Shown here: in pieces, positions 35,687-43,981 of the stretch
How positions within the stretch are numbered: position 1 is the first letter of the stretch
Layout of the letters: every line of letters begins with the position of its first letter
Assembly (NCBI RefSeq): GCF_001721685.1
Contig: NZ_CP012502.1
Span: forward strand, 930,001-994,000
Direction of reading: 5' to 3'
From: Salisediminibacterium beveridgei
GTDB taxonomy: Bacteria > Bacillota > Bacilli > Bacillales > Salisediminibacteriaceae
Length of the DNA: 64,000 nucleotides
The notes under the pieces: model-generated
What the model saw: only the letters and a program-made list of their open reading frames with translations
What the model was told of the DNA's origin: nothing
Databases searched by the model: none
Position numbers and translations under genes: made by a program

Positions 35687-37060
35687 GGTTCTAAGTCAAT
35701 TGTTGGGGTAGTGGCATTTTGCCGCTGCCCCTTTATCCTACTTGAAAATGTTCATTTTTGAATTGATGATGCAGTAATACCCGGAATCGGAAACGATCGT
35801 ATCGTCTGAATCCGAATGCATTCCGTTTGATCACTTTCGTCTGATTGTTTAACCCTTCGATCGGACCGTTTGTATAACCATAGGCAAAGCTGTTCAGGAT
35901 GGCCACTTTCCAATTTCGGAATGTTTTCAGGACGTCTTGAAACTCTTGCATCTCCGATGCCTCCACGCATTGATAGAACAGATGAAGTTCTTCTTTTACG
36001 CTTCGCACATCATGTTGCCCAGCCTGTTTCGCCGTTTCAAACCAATCGCGATAAGCTTCTTTCACTTCATAGGCTTCACGAAGCTCTTCTGACAAAGACA
36101 GATAGCGTTGAAGATACCAGTGTTGTTTCTCCGTTAAGTCTTGCGCGTGTTTATGAAAAACATGCTTCATCCGTTTACACTTTTTCCGATCATATTCGTG
36201 GAATTCCTTCTGTACACGGCGCCGAATCCGGTCCAGCGCCCAATAGATATAACGGCAGAAATGAAACCGGTCGGCGACAATAACAGGTTTGCCCAATGCC
36301 TGGTCTACCGCTGATTTAAAGGAATGGCTCATGTCCATAACCACGATCCGGACTTGACTGCCTTTCTGTTGTAAATAACGTTTGACGGTTTGGACCGCAC
36401 GGTCCGGCAAAATATCCAATGGTTTTCCTGTCAAACCATCTGCAATCATGACTTGATATTTCCCTTTTTCGGTGTCTCCCTTATACTCATCGATGGCAAT
36501 GACCGAAGGGAGTTCCTTCACCTCCGACAACATAGGGGCAGCGATCTGATCGAACCTTCTCATCACGGTGGTCGGAGACGTATGAAACTGTCTGGCCGTG
36601 TCCGTGAAATTCTTTCCCTGGATCACACGGAGTCCCAACGCCTGATTCCATTCCAAAGTGTGTCGTTGGTAACGCTCCACCAGTTTAATCTGTTCAGAAA
36701 ATCGCTTGCCGCATCGGCACACGTAACGTCTTCGACGATAGAACAAGACCGTAGGTCGTTCCCACATCTTCAGGTGTTGCACCTTCTGGATCCGGTAATC
36801 ATGGACTTTACTCGTCCATTCAGAACAACATGGGCACCTGTGCGGCTCACGTTCCATCTCGATATGAATGTGTACTTCCCCATCAACAATGGCTGTTTTC
36901 GTGACGATCGCTTCTTCTAACCCCGGAAAATTCATGTTAAAATCAGTAGTATGCACGCAGATCCTCTCCTTCACTTTGTTTCTCGTCAATTCAAGTGTAA
37001 AGGATAGAGGAGCCTGCGTGTTTTTTATCCCCAAATTTGTGGCCATGTCACAAACTGTCT
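35687..37060 (-). mobile_element. ISL3-family insertion sequence (limits approximate)
   Basis: The element contains one intact transposase gene (35733-36956). GGTTCTAAGTCAATTGTTGG at 35687 is a candidate left end by likeness to ISL3 ends. A matching right end was not found with confidence; a GGGGAT-type sequence near 37025-37055 is the best candidate. No target duplication could be seen. The element separates ackA from the following genes. Confidence 0.6.
35733..36956 (-). CDS. ISL3-family transposase
   Basis: The 407-residue protein begins with the zinc-finger part CPCCSEW...YVCRCGKRFSE, then a helix-turn-helix region (TDTARQFHTSPTTVMRRF), and a DDE domain with Asp near residue 156 (AIDEYKGD), Asp near 208 (VVMDMSHSF) and Glu in GPIEGLNN, followed by KRNAFGFRRYDRFRFR. 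All are signatures of ISL3 transposases. GTG 36956 follows GGAGAGG; the frame is open upstream to 37085. No frameshift or stop is seen, so it may be active. Confidence 0.9.
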   Translation of the reverse strand: MHTTDFNMNFPGLEEAIVTKTAIVDGEVHIHIEMEREPHRCPCCSEWTSKVHDYRIQKVQHLKMWERPTVLFYRRRRYVCRCGKRFSEQIKLVERYQRHTLEWNQALGLRVIQGKNFTDTARQFHTSPTTVMRRFDQIAAPMLSEVKELPSVIAIDEYKGDTEKGKYQVMIADGLTGKPLDILPDRAVQTVKRYLQQKGSQVRIVVMDMSHSFKSAVDQALGKPVIVADRFHFCRYIYWALDRIRRRVQKEFHEYDRKKCKRMKHVFHKHAQDLTEKQHWYLQRYLSLSEELREAYEVKEAYRDWFETAKQAGQHDVRSVKEELHLFYQCVEASEMQEFQDVLKTFRNWKVAILNSFAYGYTNGPIEGLNNQTKVIKRNAFGFRRYDRFRFRVLLHHQFKNEHFQVG

Positions 37061-37086
37061 TTGAACAAATCAGCTTGTTTTTCATG

Positions 37087-37200
37087 AGTGACAGGCGGCG
37101 ACGCCAGAGGGATCAGTGCAGTCTGAAGATCCATTCTGACGATGCAAAGCTGAGACAGAATTAGCTGAAGACAAGCCCCTTGGCAAGCGTCCGCAGATAG
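37087..37200. repeat. MITE-like repeat element, copy 2 (shorter)
   Basis: TGACAGGCGGCGA at the left, then GCAGTCTGAAGATCCAT, AGACAAGCCCC and GCAAGCGTCCGC in the same order as in 16201-16370, with the middle shortened. It borders the right end of the insertion sequence. Confidence 0.55.
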
Positions 37201-37270
37201 GGAATGAAAAACACCTCGAAGAGAGAACCGCAATTGTTTCTAAACCCCAACATATATTTTAGAGCCCGAA

Positions 37271-37298
37271 AAAAAGCCTCCGGATCCGGAGGCTTTTT
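37271..37298 (-). terminator. Terminator of the usp unit
   Basis: AAAAAGCCTCCG, GAT, CCGGAGGCTTTTT. It follows the gene that ends at 37315 on the minus strand; the symmetric A and T tracts let it work in both directions. Confidence 0.75.
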
Positions 37299-37314
37299 GT
37301 ATGCATGATGGCTA

Positions 37315-37632
37315 TTAATGGTGTGCACGAACTTCAACGTTCTCGTCAGCCCGGTACCATAACCAGAGGTCATTGATGGTAGAAGCGAGAGAAGAGATGT
37401 TACTGTTTAATTCACAGCTGGTGTCGAAGTGGCTCTCCTCATAGAGAAGATCCTGCAATACGTTAATTTCATTTTCCAGCTCTGCTATTCTGTCTGGGAT
37501 TTTTCCCCGCTCTTTTTCCCAATGCAGCATCACTTGGACCTGCTCTTGGTAGGGAAGTTCTTCTAAAGGTTTAGTAAATTGGGGCACGGCTATCCCGAGC
37601 CGGTTATCATACTCAAATGTAACAAGTTCCAT
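37315..37632 (-). CDS. Hypothetical protein (105 residues), downstream of usp
   Basis: A soluble, acidic, mostly helical protein with one likely coiled coil (PDRIAELENEINVLQDLLYEE) and a C-terminal aromatic patch (INDLWLWYRADE). GAGGTAGGATTGATTC precedes the ATG. It starts 20 bases after the universal stress protein gene and ends before a shared terminator, so the two form one unit. No family is recognised. Confidence 0.6.
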   Translation of the reverse strand: MELVTFEYDNRLGIAVPQFTKPLEELPYQEQVQVMLHWEKERGKIPDRIAELENEINVLQDLLYEESHFDTSCELNSNISSLASTINDLWLWYRADENVEVRAHH

Positions 37633-37652
37633 GAATCAATCCTACCTCACTT

Positions 37653-38102
37653 TTACGAATTGGGTTCCGAACGGACAATCAGTACGTCGCATTCAGAGTG
37701 GCGCGTGATATGTTCAGACACACTGCCGATCAAGAAGCGTTCAACAGCATTCAGACCGGTTGCGCCTGTCACGATCAAATCAATCTCATATTTCTTTGCA
37801 ACGTCTTTGGCAATTTTGACTTTTGGTGAACCATAATCGAGAACCAGCGATACTTTTTTGATCCCCTTTTCAAGGGCCTGTTCCTTGTACTCTTCAAGCA
37901 TATCCCGAGCGTACTGTTCCGCTTCTGCGAAAATCGTACGATCATAATGCTCAACAGAGGCAAATGTGCGTGTGTCGATGATGTGACTGATAAAAAGGTT
38001 AGCGTCGTGATCACCTGCAAGCTGTACGGCTTTGTTAAATGCTCTCTTTGCTTCTTTCGATCCATCCACAGCTACCAGAACGTTGTTGTACTTCAATGGC
38101 AT
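37653..38102 (-). CDS. Universal stress protein, UspA family
   Basis: The 149-residue protein has the Rossmann-like Usp fold: VLVAVDGSKEA at the start and the ATP-binding loop GATGLNAVERFLIGSVSEHI near the end (G-2x-G-9x-G-S pattern). It probably binds ATP and helps survival under stress. ATG 38102 is used since AAGGAGG lies 8 bases upstream. The next gene is co-transcribed. Confidence 0.92.
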   Translation of the reverse strand: MPLKYNNVLVAVDGSKEAKRAFNKAVQLAGDHDANLFISHIIDTRTFASVEHYDRTIFAEAEQYARDMLEEYKEQALEKGIKKVSLVLDYGSPKVKIAKDVAKKYEIDLIVTGATGLNAVERFLIGSVSEHITRHSECDVLIVRSEPNS

Positions 38103-38284
38103 GTGAAGACCTCCTTTTTTCAAGTAAAATCATCTTACTCACTTTCATTATAGCAAATCTTTAGAACTTTGACGACATTTTCGTGAATCAGTTAACAATG
38201 AGTGGTTATTTTTTTACTTAAGCGGGGAATGGTCGATATAATGGACGTTGTATTCAGATTTTTTGTCCGGAGAGGGTGGTCGTT

Positions 38285-39046
38285 ATGCGTCATGCCATTG
38301 TGACAGCAGGCACGAAAGGATTAGGGAAACAAGTAACAGAACAATTACTTCACGAGGGATATAGTGTGACCGTCAATTACCGAAGTGATGAACAGGCCGT
38401 AGAAGCGATGAAAGAGGCTTTCAGTGAAGCGAAGCATCGTTTATCATTTCTGAAAGGTGACGTGACGAACCGTCACGATATGGAGGCACTCGTGGACAGC
38501 GCAGTCGAACGGTTTGGTCGTGTGGATCTGTTGATCTGCAATGCAGGACCTTATGTGTTCGAGCGGAAAAAACTCGCAGATTATACCGATGAGCAGTGGT
38601 ATGAGATGGTGGATGGGAATTTAAACTCAGCCTTTCACTTGTTCAGAAAAGCCATTCCCATTATGAGAAAACAGCAATTCGGACGGATCATTACATACGG
38701 TTTTCAAGCCTCGGATCATACGCCAGGCTGGCTGTACCGGTCTGCTTTTGCTGCATCCAAAACTGCATTGACGTCGCTTACGAAGACGGTGGCGATTGAA
38801 GAAGCAGAATTTGGCATTACAGCCAATATGGTTTGTCCAGGGAAGATCCTTGGCGATATGAAAGAGTCGTCCATTGCAGATTCCCGCAGACAGCCGGATG
38901 AAGAAACACCTGTCGGGCGATCGGGTACCGGGGAGGACATTGCACGCACTGTGCTGTTTCTTGCCGGAGAAGAATCGGACATGATCACCGGTGCGGTCGT
39001 TGAAGTGACAGGCGGGATGGACGTTCTTCACAGTCACAGGGCGTAA
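38285..39046 (+). CDS. SDR-family protein with Phe in place of the catalytic Tyr (YtkK-like)
   Basis: The 253-residue protein has the NAD(P) loop TAGTKGLG at residues 8-15, the NAG motif (CNAGPYVF) and the C-terminal GGM segment of 3-oxoacyl-ACP reductase-like SDRs. The catalytic YxxxK is replaced: Phe155 stands where Tyr should be and Lys159 is kept (RSAFAASK). It is probably an atypical SDR, like YtkK near ytkL in B. subtilis. GGAGAGGGTGG precedes ATG 38285. The cofactor site looks intact, so it may bind nucleotide but not act as a usual reductase. Confidence 0.82.
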   Translation: MRHAIVTAGTKGLGKQVTEQLLHEGYSVTVNYRSDEQAVEAMKEAFSEAKHRLSFLKGDVTNRHDMEALVDSAVERFGRVDLLICNAGPYVFERKKLADYTDEQWYEMVDGNLNSAFHLFRKAIPIMRKQQFGRIITYGFQASDHTPGWLYRSAFAASKTALTSLTKTVAIEEAEFGITANMVCPGKILGDMKESSIADSRRQPDEETPVGRSGTGEDIARTVLFLAGEESDMITGAVVEVTGGMDVLHSHRA

Positions 39047-39057
39047 AATGAGTAACA

Positions 39058-39103
39058 CAAACAGCCACACCTTCGGTTCCAGTCAGGACGGGTGTGGCTG
39101 TTT
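39058..39103 (+). terminator. Bidirectional terminator
   Basis: AAACAGCCACACC and GGTGTGGCTGTTT between two converging genes (SDR and Xaa-Pro dipeptidase). Confidence 0.7.
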
Positions 39104-39118
39104 GCGGTATTAAAACCG

Positions 39119-40210
39119 TTATGAATTCCAAATGACCTGCAGGTCTTTTGGAAAAGAATTTAATGATACACAGCCATCTTCTGTGATCAGGATCTCGTCT
39201 TCAATCCGCACACCGGAAATGTCGGGAATGTAAATCCCCGGTTCAATGGTAAACGTCATGCCAGTGGTCAACGCGTTCTGATTTTGATCGTTCAGCGAGG
39301 GGAATTCATGCACCTGTATGCCGATACCATGACCAATCCTGTGCGGGAAATAGTTCCCGTAACCGGCTTCTTCAATTTCTTTTCTTGCAGTTTGATCCAG
39401 AGATTGAATGAGTGTGCCGGGCTTACAAAGCGCCACGGCCTTCAAGTGTGCATTGAGAACGGTTTGATAGATGGTCCTTTGCTCTTCGCTTACTTCTCCG
39501 AAAAAGACGGTACGCGTCATATCTGACGTGTAGCCTTTCCACTCGACGCCCAGGTCAAAAAGCACGGCGTCACCTTTTTGTAAGGTGCGCATACCAGGAT
39601 TCCCGTGAGGATCCCCGCATTTTTCTCCGAACAAAGCCATTGTGGAGAAAGACATTTCCCGGACACCTTCTTTTTTCAACGTGTACTCAATTTGTGCGAT
39701 GACTTCCATTTCCGTGACGCCTTCCTTGAGAGCGTCAACACCTGCCTGGATCCCCTGATCAGCAAGTGCCGCCGCTTCTTTCATGATCGAAATCTCTTCG
39801 TCAGACTTTGTCAGTCTCATCGCATTTAAGAGATGATCGCAGGTCACGTAGCGGCTCCCCGGGCAGTTGGACTGCCAGCTTGTGAAACGGGTCCAGGGAA
39901 TATTTTCTTCAAGGGCAACAACCTGTGCATCAGGCTGCAATGCACTGAACAGTTTTGACCATGGATCTTCCGAGTCCGTATAGCCGATAATCCACTCAGG
40001 ATTGAACAATTTGCTGATCTGATTGACTTCCATTTGCGGGCAAATCAAAGTCGGATTGCCTTCTTTCGGAATCACAACGCCCAAAAGCCTTTCATGTGGA
40101 TCGGCATCAAAGCCTGTCAGGTAAAAGACATTCGGCCTTGACTGAACCATTACATAATCGATATTTTCCCGGTTCATGTTTTCCTGCAGGGTTTTTATGC
40201 GTTCATTCAT
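39119..40210 (-). CDS. Xaa-Pro dipeptidase / aminopeptidase P family
   Basis: The 363-residue cytoplasmic metallopeptidase has an N-terminal creatinase-type domain (residues 1-130) and a pita-bread catalytic domain. The ligands are visible in order: two Asp in FDLGVEWKGYTSDMTR, His in GHGIGIQVHE, Glu in TIEPGIYIP and Glu in VRIEDEILI. It cleaves X-Pro bonds in peptides. ATG 40210 is preferred over TTG 40219, as the ribosome site GAAAGGATG is closer to a normal distance from it. In B. subtilis comparable enzymes are ykvY and yqhT; exact orthology is not claimed. Confidence 0.9.
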   Translation of the reverse strand: MNERIKTLQENMNRENIDYVMVQSRPNVFYLTGFDADPHERLLGVVIPKEGNPTLICPQMEVNQISKLFNPEWIIGYTDSEDPWSKLFSALQPDAQVVALEENIPWTRFTSWQSNCPGSRYVTCDHLLNAMRLTKSDEEISIMKEAAALADQGIQAGVDALKEGVTEMEVIAQIEYTLKKEGVREMSFSTMALFGEKCGDPHGNPGMRTLQKGDAVLFDLGVEWKGYTSDMTRTVFFGEVSEEQRTIYQTVLNAHLKAVALCKPGTLIQSLDQTARKEIEEAGYGNYFPHRIGHGIGIQVHEFPSLNDQNQNALTTGMTFTIEPGIYIPDISGVRIEDEILITEDGCVSLNSFPKDLQVIWNS

Positions 40211-40425
40211 CGGTATCAATCATCCTTTCGATAGAATTGATGGAGCTAGATTAACACTGGTAAAAGTGACACACTCGTTTCAGTCTATCATGAATTCAAA
40301 CGGTCGTGCAGAGGATATTCAGTCCCCGGAACCGGAAAACGGGTGCTCTTATGAATATTTCAAGATTATTCAGGGTAAAGAATGACAGGTGTTTTAATCA
40401 CAAGGACAAGGAGAGGTGTTTGAAG

Positions 40426-41112
40426 ATGAATGTTTCATTTCACGGACACGCGGTTGTAAAAGTAGTGACGAACGGAACCACCATTTTGATTGATCCATTT
40501 ATTACAGGGAACGGGGCCACGGATTTACATGCAGGCGACGTTCATGCGGATGTGATTTTGCTGACTCATGGACACAATGATCACGTTGGAGACACGGTGG
40601 CAATCGCCAAACGCTGTGACGCAAAAGTCATTGCCCCGTTTGAACTGGCTACGTATATGGGCTGGCAAGGGGTCGATGCCCATCCAATGCATATCGGTGG
40701 TGCCCATGAATTTGATTTTGGCACCGTTAAGTTTACGCAGGCGTTCCATGGATCAGCCTGGACCGATGATGAGAATCAGACGATCACGTATATGGGCATG
40801 CCGGCCGGTATTCTTTTGAAGGCTGAAGGCAAAACGATTCATCATGCCGGGGATACAGGACTCTATTCAGACATGAAATTATTGGGGGAACTGGAGAAAA
40901 TCGATTTGGCCTTCCTGCCGATCGGAGATAATTTCACGATGGGACCTGAAGATGCCCGTATCGCAGCCAAGTGGATCGGTGCAGAAAAAGTTGTCCCGGT
41001 TCACTATGATACATTTCCTTTGATTGAGCAGGACGGTGAAGCCTTCTGCAAATCGCTGGGGGCCGACCAGGAAGGGATACCAATGAAACCGGGCGATGAA
41101 ATTAAACTGTAA
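40426..41112 (+). CDS. ytkL: UPF0173 metal-dependent hydrolase YtkL
   Basis: The 228-residue protein is a metallo-beta-lactamase-fold hydrolase with the metal motif [10 protein letters not shown], then [11 protein letters not shown] and VPVHYDTF. The family is conserved in Bacillus, but the substrate is not known. ATG 40426 follows AAGGAGAGGTGTTTGAAG. The frame upstream to 40306 has no ribosome site and is not part of it. It ends before a hairpin shared with the following lipoprotein gene. Confidence 0.93.
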   Translation: MNVSFHGHAVVKVVTNGTTILIDPFITGNGATDLHAGDVHADVILLTHGHNDHVGDTVAIAKRCDAKVIAPFELATYMGWQGVDAHPMHIGGAHEFDFGTVKFTQAFHGSAWTDDENQTITYMGMPAGILLKAEGKTIHHAGDTGLYSDMKLLGELEKIDLAFLPIGDNFTMGPEDARIAAKWIGAEKVVPVHYDTFPLIEQDGEAFCKSLGADQEGIPMKPGDEIKL

Positions 41113-41153
41113 AAAAACCAGATGTGTGGTCTCATAGAGATCTGGACAGAAAG

Positions 41154-41183
41154 GAAGAGGCCGGTTTGATACCCGGCCTCTTC
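41154..41183. terminator. Hairpin between ytkL and the lipoprotein gene
   Basis: GAAGAGGCCGG and CCGGCCTCTTC with a short loop. The T tracts on either side are weak. Its right arm overlaps the stop codon of the minus-strand lipoprotein gene. Confidence 0.55.
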
Positions 41184-41871
41184 ATTCTTTATGGAGAGAG
41201 ATTTCTCCAATCTCATTCAAGTACTCTTCCACTTCCTGATCAAATTGCTCTCTTAAGTGGACACCACTCATATATTCTGAATCGTCGTGCTGGCTGCCTT
41301 CCAAAAGTTCCGGGATCAACCGCTGCCAGATGACTGTCCGTTCTGCGTGGTCCCGATCGAAAACCATCAGGAATTCTTCAAGAGATTTGTCCAACCCTGC
41401 TGACATACCTTCGATCAGGGCAGGTGTGTTGTTCTCGTATACTTGAACGTTGTAACGCGCCTGGCGTTCCACAATCTCGTCGGTGACTGATACTCCGTAT
41501 TCATCCTCTGCATATTGCCGCCATGCCTGTTCATAAATGTAACGATCTTCGGCGAGTTGGATCATTTCAATGAGTTCCCAATCTTCCTGGAATTCCTCGC
41601 GCTGAATATAATAACGGATAAACCATTTCTCGATTTCCTGCACATCATCTTCATCAACAAGATACAAACGGTTCTGAAACAGAATTTGGGCATAGGCCGT
41701 TAAATCGGCATAATCATCCGCACTCAAAGGGGGAGTATTTTCGTGATAGACGGCCTCGACTTCTTCAAAACTGATGTCAAGGGAGCTGTCTTCGACGTTA
41801 TCGTTCTGACAGGCTGTGATCAGGGACATCGTCAAAAAGCCTGCACCGATCCAGATGAATTTCCTAACCAT
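41182..41871 (-). CDS. Lipoprotein of unknown function (229 residues)
   Basis: A signal peptide with lipobox (LITAC, Cys21) is followed by an acidic, helix-rich mature part (many Glu and Asp, few Lys) that resembles the N-terminal helices of PrsA/SurA-type chaperones, but no rotamase motif is seen. It is predicted to be anchored to the outside of the membrane. GAGGAGGAG precedes the ATG at 41871. The stop lies at the hairpin shared with ytkL. The partner and role are not known. Confidence 0.65.
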   Translation of the reverse strand: MVRKFIWIGAGFLTMSLITACQNDNVEDSSLDISFEEVEAVYHENTPPLSADDYADLTAYAQILFQNRLYLVDEDDVQEIEKWFIRYYIQREEFQEDWELIEMIQLAEDRYIYEQAWRQYAEDEYGVSVTDEIVERQARYNVQVYENNTPALIEGMSAGLDKSLEEFLMVFDRDHAERTVIWQRLIPELLEGSQHDDSEYMSGVHLREQFDQEVEEYLNEIGEISLHKE

Positions 41872-42199
41872 GATGCTCTCCTCCTCTTCGGTCCAGGTTA
41901 TCTTCGTCGTTACCGGTTATCATTCTGCCTGTTTTATGATACTTCAGAGGAATGTTGAAGTTGACTGAAGGAATGGAGTATAAGTGCAATGATGGCTTTC
42001 GCCATAGGCCGGGCGATAAGCCGGGTTTTCTTAATCATAATCAGATGGAAAGCCATTGTGCAAGTGAATAAATCAGGAAAAAGATCAAAGATTGTAAAAA
42101 ACGAAAGGTTGAAGTTCTTTGTTTTCCATCATATACTTGTAATAGTACAGACAGTATATCACATAACAACAGTACATAAATTCAAGGAGGAACCCTTGC
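41872..42199. other. Intergenic region, 328 bases, with a repeat
   Basis: It contains the lipoprotein gene promoter on the left, the bulged-hairpin repeat copy B at 41982-42034 and the ytoI leader with AAGGAGG just before 42200. One 102-codon frame (41989-42297) overlaps the start of ytoI and has no ribosome site. Confidence 0.5.
41982..42034 (+). repeat. Bulged-hairpin repeat, copy B
   Basis: AAGTGCAATGAT followed by stems GGCTT/AAGCC and TCGCC/GGCGA with one unpaired T at 42017, then GGGTTTTCTTAA. The bulge falls at the same place as the C in copy A (33155), while the loop and bulge base differ. Confidence 0.65.
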
Positions 42200-43507
42200 A
42201 TGACAAAGCACGAGCAAATATTACAGCACATCCGATCATTGGAAGTAGGCAACAAAATCTCCGTAAGACATGTAGCCAAGGTCCTGAGTGTCAGTGAGGG
42301 AACGGCCTACAGAGCGATTAAAGATGCTGAAAATCAGGGACTGGTCAGCACGATCGAGCGGGTGGGCACCATTCGCATTGAGAAAAAGCAAAAAGAAAAC
42401 ATCGAACGATTGACGTTCGCCGAAGTCATTAATATTGTTGAAGGTTCAGTCCTGGGTGGCAGAAACGGTCTCTATAAAACGCTGAACAAATTTGTGATTG
42501 GTGCCATGAAAGCAGAAGCAATGATGCGCTATGTGGAGGCAGGCAACCTGCTGATTGTCGGGAACCGGGAACAGGTCCACAAACTGGCCCTTGAAGCGGG
42601 TTCTGCGGTATTGATTACCGGTGGTTTTGACACCAGTGACGATGTGAAACGACTTGCTGATGAGCTTGACTTACCGCTCATTTCCACTTCATATGATACG
42701 TTTACGGTTGCAACCATGATCAACCGGGCCATCTATGATCAGCTGATCAAGAAAGAGATCATCTCTGTTGAGGATATTCTCATTCCTGTGGATAAGACGG
42801 ATTACCTTGTCACCGGTGAGAAACTCTTCAAGTGGAATGAATTGAACGAACGGACAGGTCATAGCCGTTATCCGGTGGTGGATAAGGATCTTAAGCTGCA
42901 AGGGATCATTACCGCGAAAGACGTTATTGGAGAAGAACCGGATACCAATGTCGAGAAAATCATGACAAGGCAGCCCATCTCTGTGACCAGTATGACCAGT
43001 GTGGCCTCAGCGGCGCACATGATGGTGTGGGAAGGCATTGAGCTCCTGCCGGTCATTAATCAGAGCAAGAAACTGATTGGGGTTATCAGCAGGCAGGATG
43101 TATTGAAGGCGCTGCAAATGTTACAGCGGCAGCCCCATGTGGGAGACACCATCGAGGACCTGGTGACGCGTCATTTTGAGGATGTGTCAACACCTCAGGA
43201 ACATGCCTTTCAGCTCGAAGTCACGCCGCAAATGACAAATCACCTCGGGACCATTTCCTATGGTGTGGTGACGACGATTGTGACCGAAGCGAGCAGCAGG
43301 GTGCTGCGAAAATACAAAAAAGGCGATCTGGTTGTTGAGAACATTACGATCTTTTTTATTAAACCCGTTCAAATTGACGCAGCGATTCTGGTGAAGCCGA
43401 AAGTCCTCGAAGTCGGACGGAAATTCGGTAAAGTGGATGTGGAAATTTTCCACCAGGGACTGCTTGTCGGGAAAGCGCTCCTCGTGGCGCAGTTGATTGA
43501 CAGGTAA
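42200..43507 (+). CDS. ytoI: CBS-domain regulator YtoI (HTH, DRTGG, CBS, hotdog)
   Basis: The 435-residue protein has four parts: an N-terminal winged helix (residues 1-65, ISVRHVAKVLSVSEGTAYRAI), a DRTGG domain (about 75-190), two CBS domains (about 195-320, KIMTRQPISVTSM) and a C-terminal 4HBT thioesterase-like hotdog. CBS domains bind adenine nucleotides, so it may sense energy charge and act on DNA; its targets are unknown. AAGGAGGAACCCTTGC precedes the ATG. B. subtilis has ytoI next to ytpI and nrnA in the same way. Confidence 0.93.
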   Translation: MTKHEQILQHIRSLEVGNKISVRHVAKVLSVSEGTAYRAIKDAENQGLVSTIERVGTIRIEKKQKENIERLTFAEVINIVEGSVLGGRNGLYKTLNKFVIGAMKAEAMMRYVEAGNLLIVGNREQVHKLALEAGSAVLITGGFDTSDDVKRLADELDLPLISTSYDTFTVATMINRAIYDQLIKKEIISVEDILIPVDKTDYLVTGEKLFKWNELNERTGHSRYPVVDKDLKLQGIITAKDVIGEEPDTNVEKIMTRQPISVTSMTSVASAAHMMVWEGIELLPVINQSKKLIGVISRQDVLKALQMLQRQPHVGDTIEDLVTRHFEDVSTPQEHAFQLEVTPQMTNHLGTISYGVVTTIVTEASSRVLRKYKKGDLVVENITIFFIKPVQIDAAILVKPKVLEVGRKFGKVDVEIFHQGLLVGKALLVAQLIDR

Positions 43508-43531
43508 AGAAAACGGTCCTGAAGAAACCTG

Positions 43532-43558
43532 AAAAACCGGACACGGAGTCCGGTTTTT
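43532..43558 (+). terminator. Terminator between ytoI and ytpI
   Basis: AAAAACCGGAC, ACGGA, GTCCGGTTTTT; symmetrical, serves both converging genes. The minus-strand ytpI stop lies at its right edge. Confidence 0.75.
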
Positions 43559-43854
43559 CAGGATTTCTCAGCCAAAGCTTTCTCTACATATGGCTGGAGG
43601 GCTTTGAAGTGCTTGTAACCGAGGAAGATGTTCACCCCGCCGAACGCTACGAAAGCTACGAGGACAAAAGCTGCAACCGATGACTGCAGCTGTACATAGC
43701 TGTTGATTGCAAAACTGATGAAAAAGAAGCCGATGGCAATATTGCTTTTCGCACCGTAGGAACGGCGGATGGCTTCATGTTGAGAACGGTATTGATAGAC
43801 TTTAAAATACAGGAAGATCATCAGAAATCCGATGATCGTAATGGCACCAAACAT
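43558..43854 (-). CDS. ytpI: YtpI-family membrane protein (98 residues)
   Basis: The protein has three hydrophobic segments (MFGAITIIGFLMIFLYF, then residues 35-57 and 60-80), which is the YtpI arrangement. ATG 43854 is chosen because AAGGGAGC lies at normal distance; a longer frame to 43959 has no ribosome site. It is divergent from nrnA. Function unknown. Confidence 0.85.
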   Translation of the reverse strand: MFGAITIIGFLMIFLYFKVYQYRSQHEAIRRSYGAKSNIAIGFFFISFAINSYVQLQSSVAAFVLVAFVAFGGVNIFLGYKHFKALQPYVEKALAEKS

Positions 43855-43981
43855 GAGTGTTGCTCCCTTCTGTTTCTTGGCAGTGTGAAAACCATCTGAT
43901 GGCCGGTCTTTCACCTTGCACTTTCGTCTATTGTAGAATACTCTGTAAAAAGAAAGCAACTGTGAATAGGATGTGTAAAGA

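Larger units (their letters stand above)
36957..37314. other. Region after the transposase, 358 bases, no gene
   Basis: It holds the right part of the insertion sequence, the second copy of the 170-base repeat family (37087-37200) and a terminator at 37271-37298. I see no coding frame. Confidence 0.5.

Noticed and set aside
35687..37060. Terminal inverted repeats of the ISL3 element
   Set aside because: A left-end candidate exists, but I could not find a right end that pairs with it well, so exact borders and target duplication are not claimed.
41989..42297. 102-codon plus frame overlapping the start of ytoI
   Set aside because: It starts in the bulged-hairpin repeat, has no ribosome site and conflicts with the well supported ytoI start.
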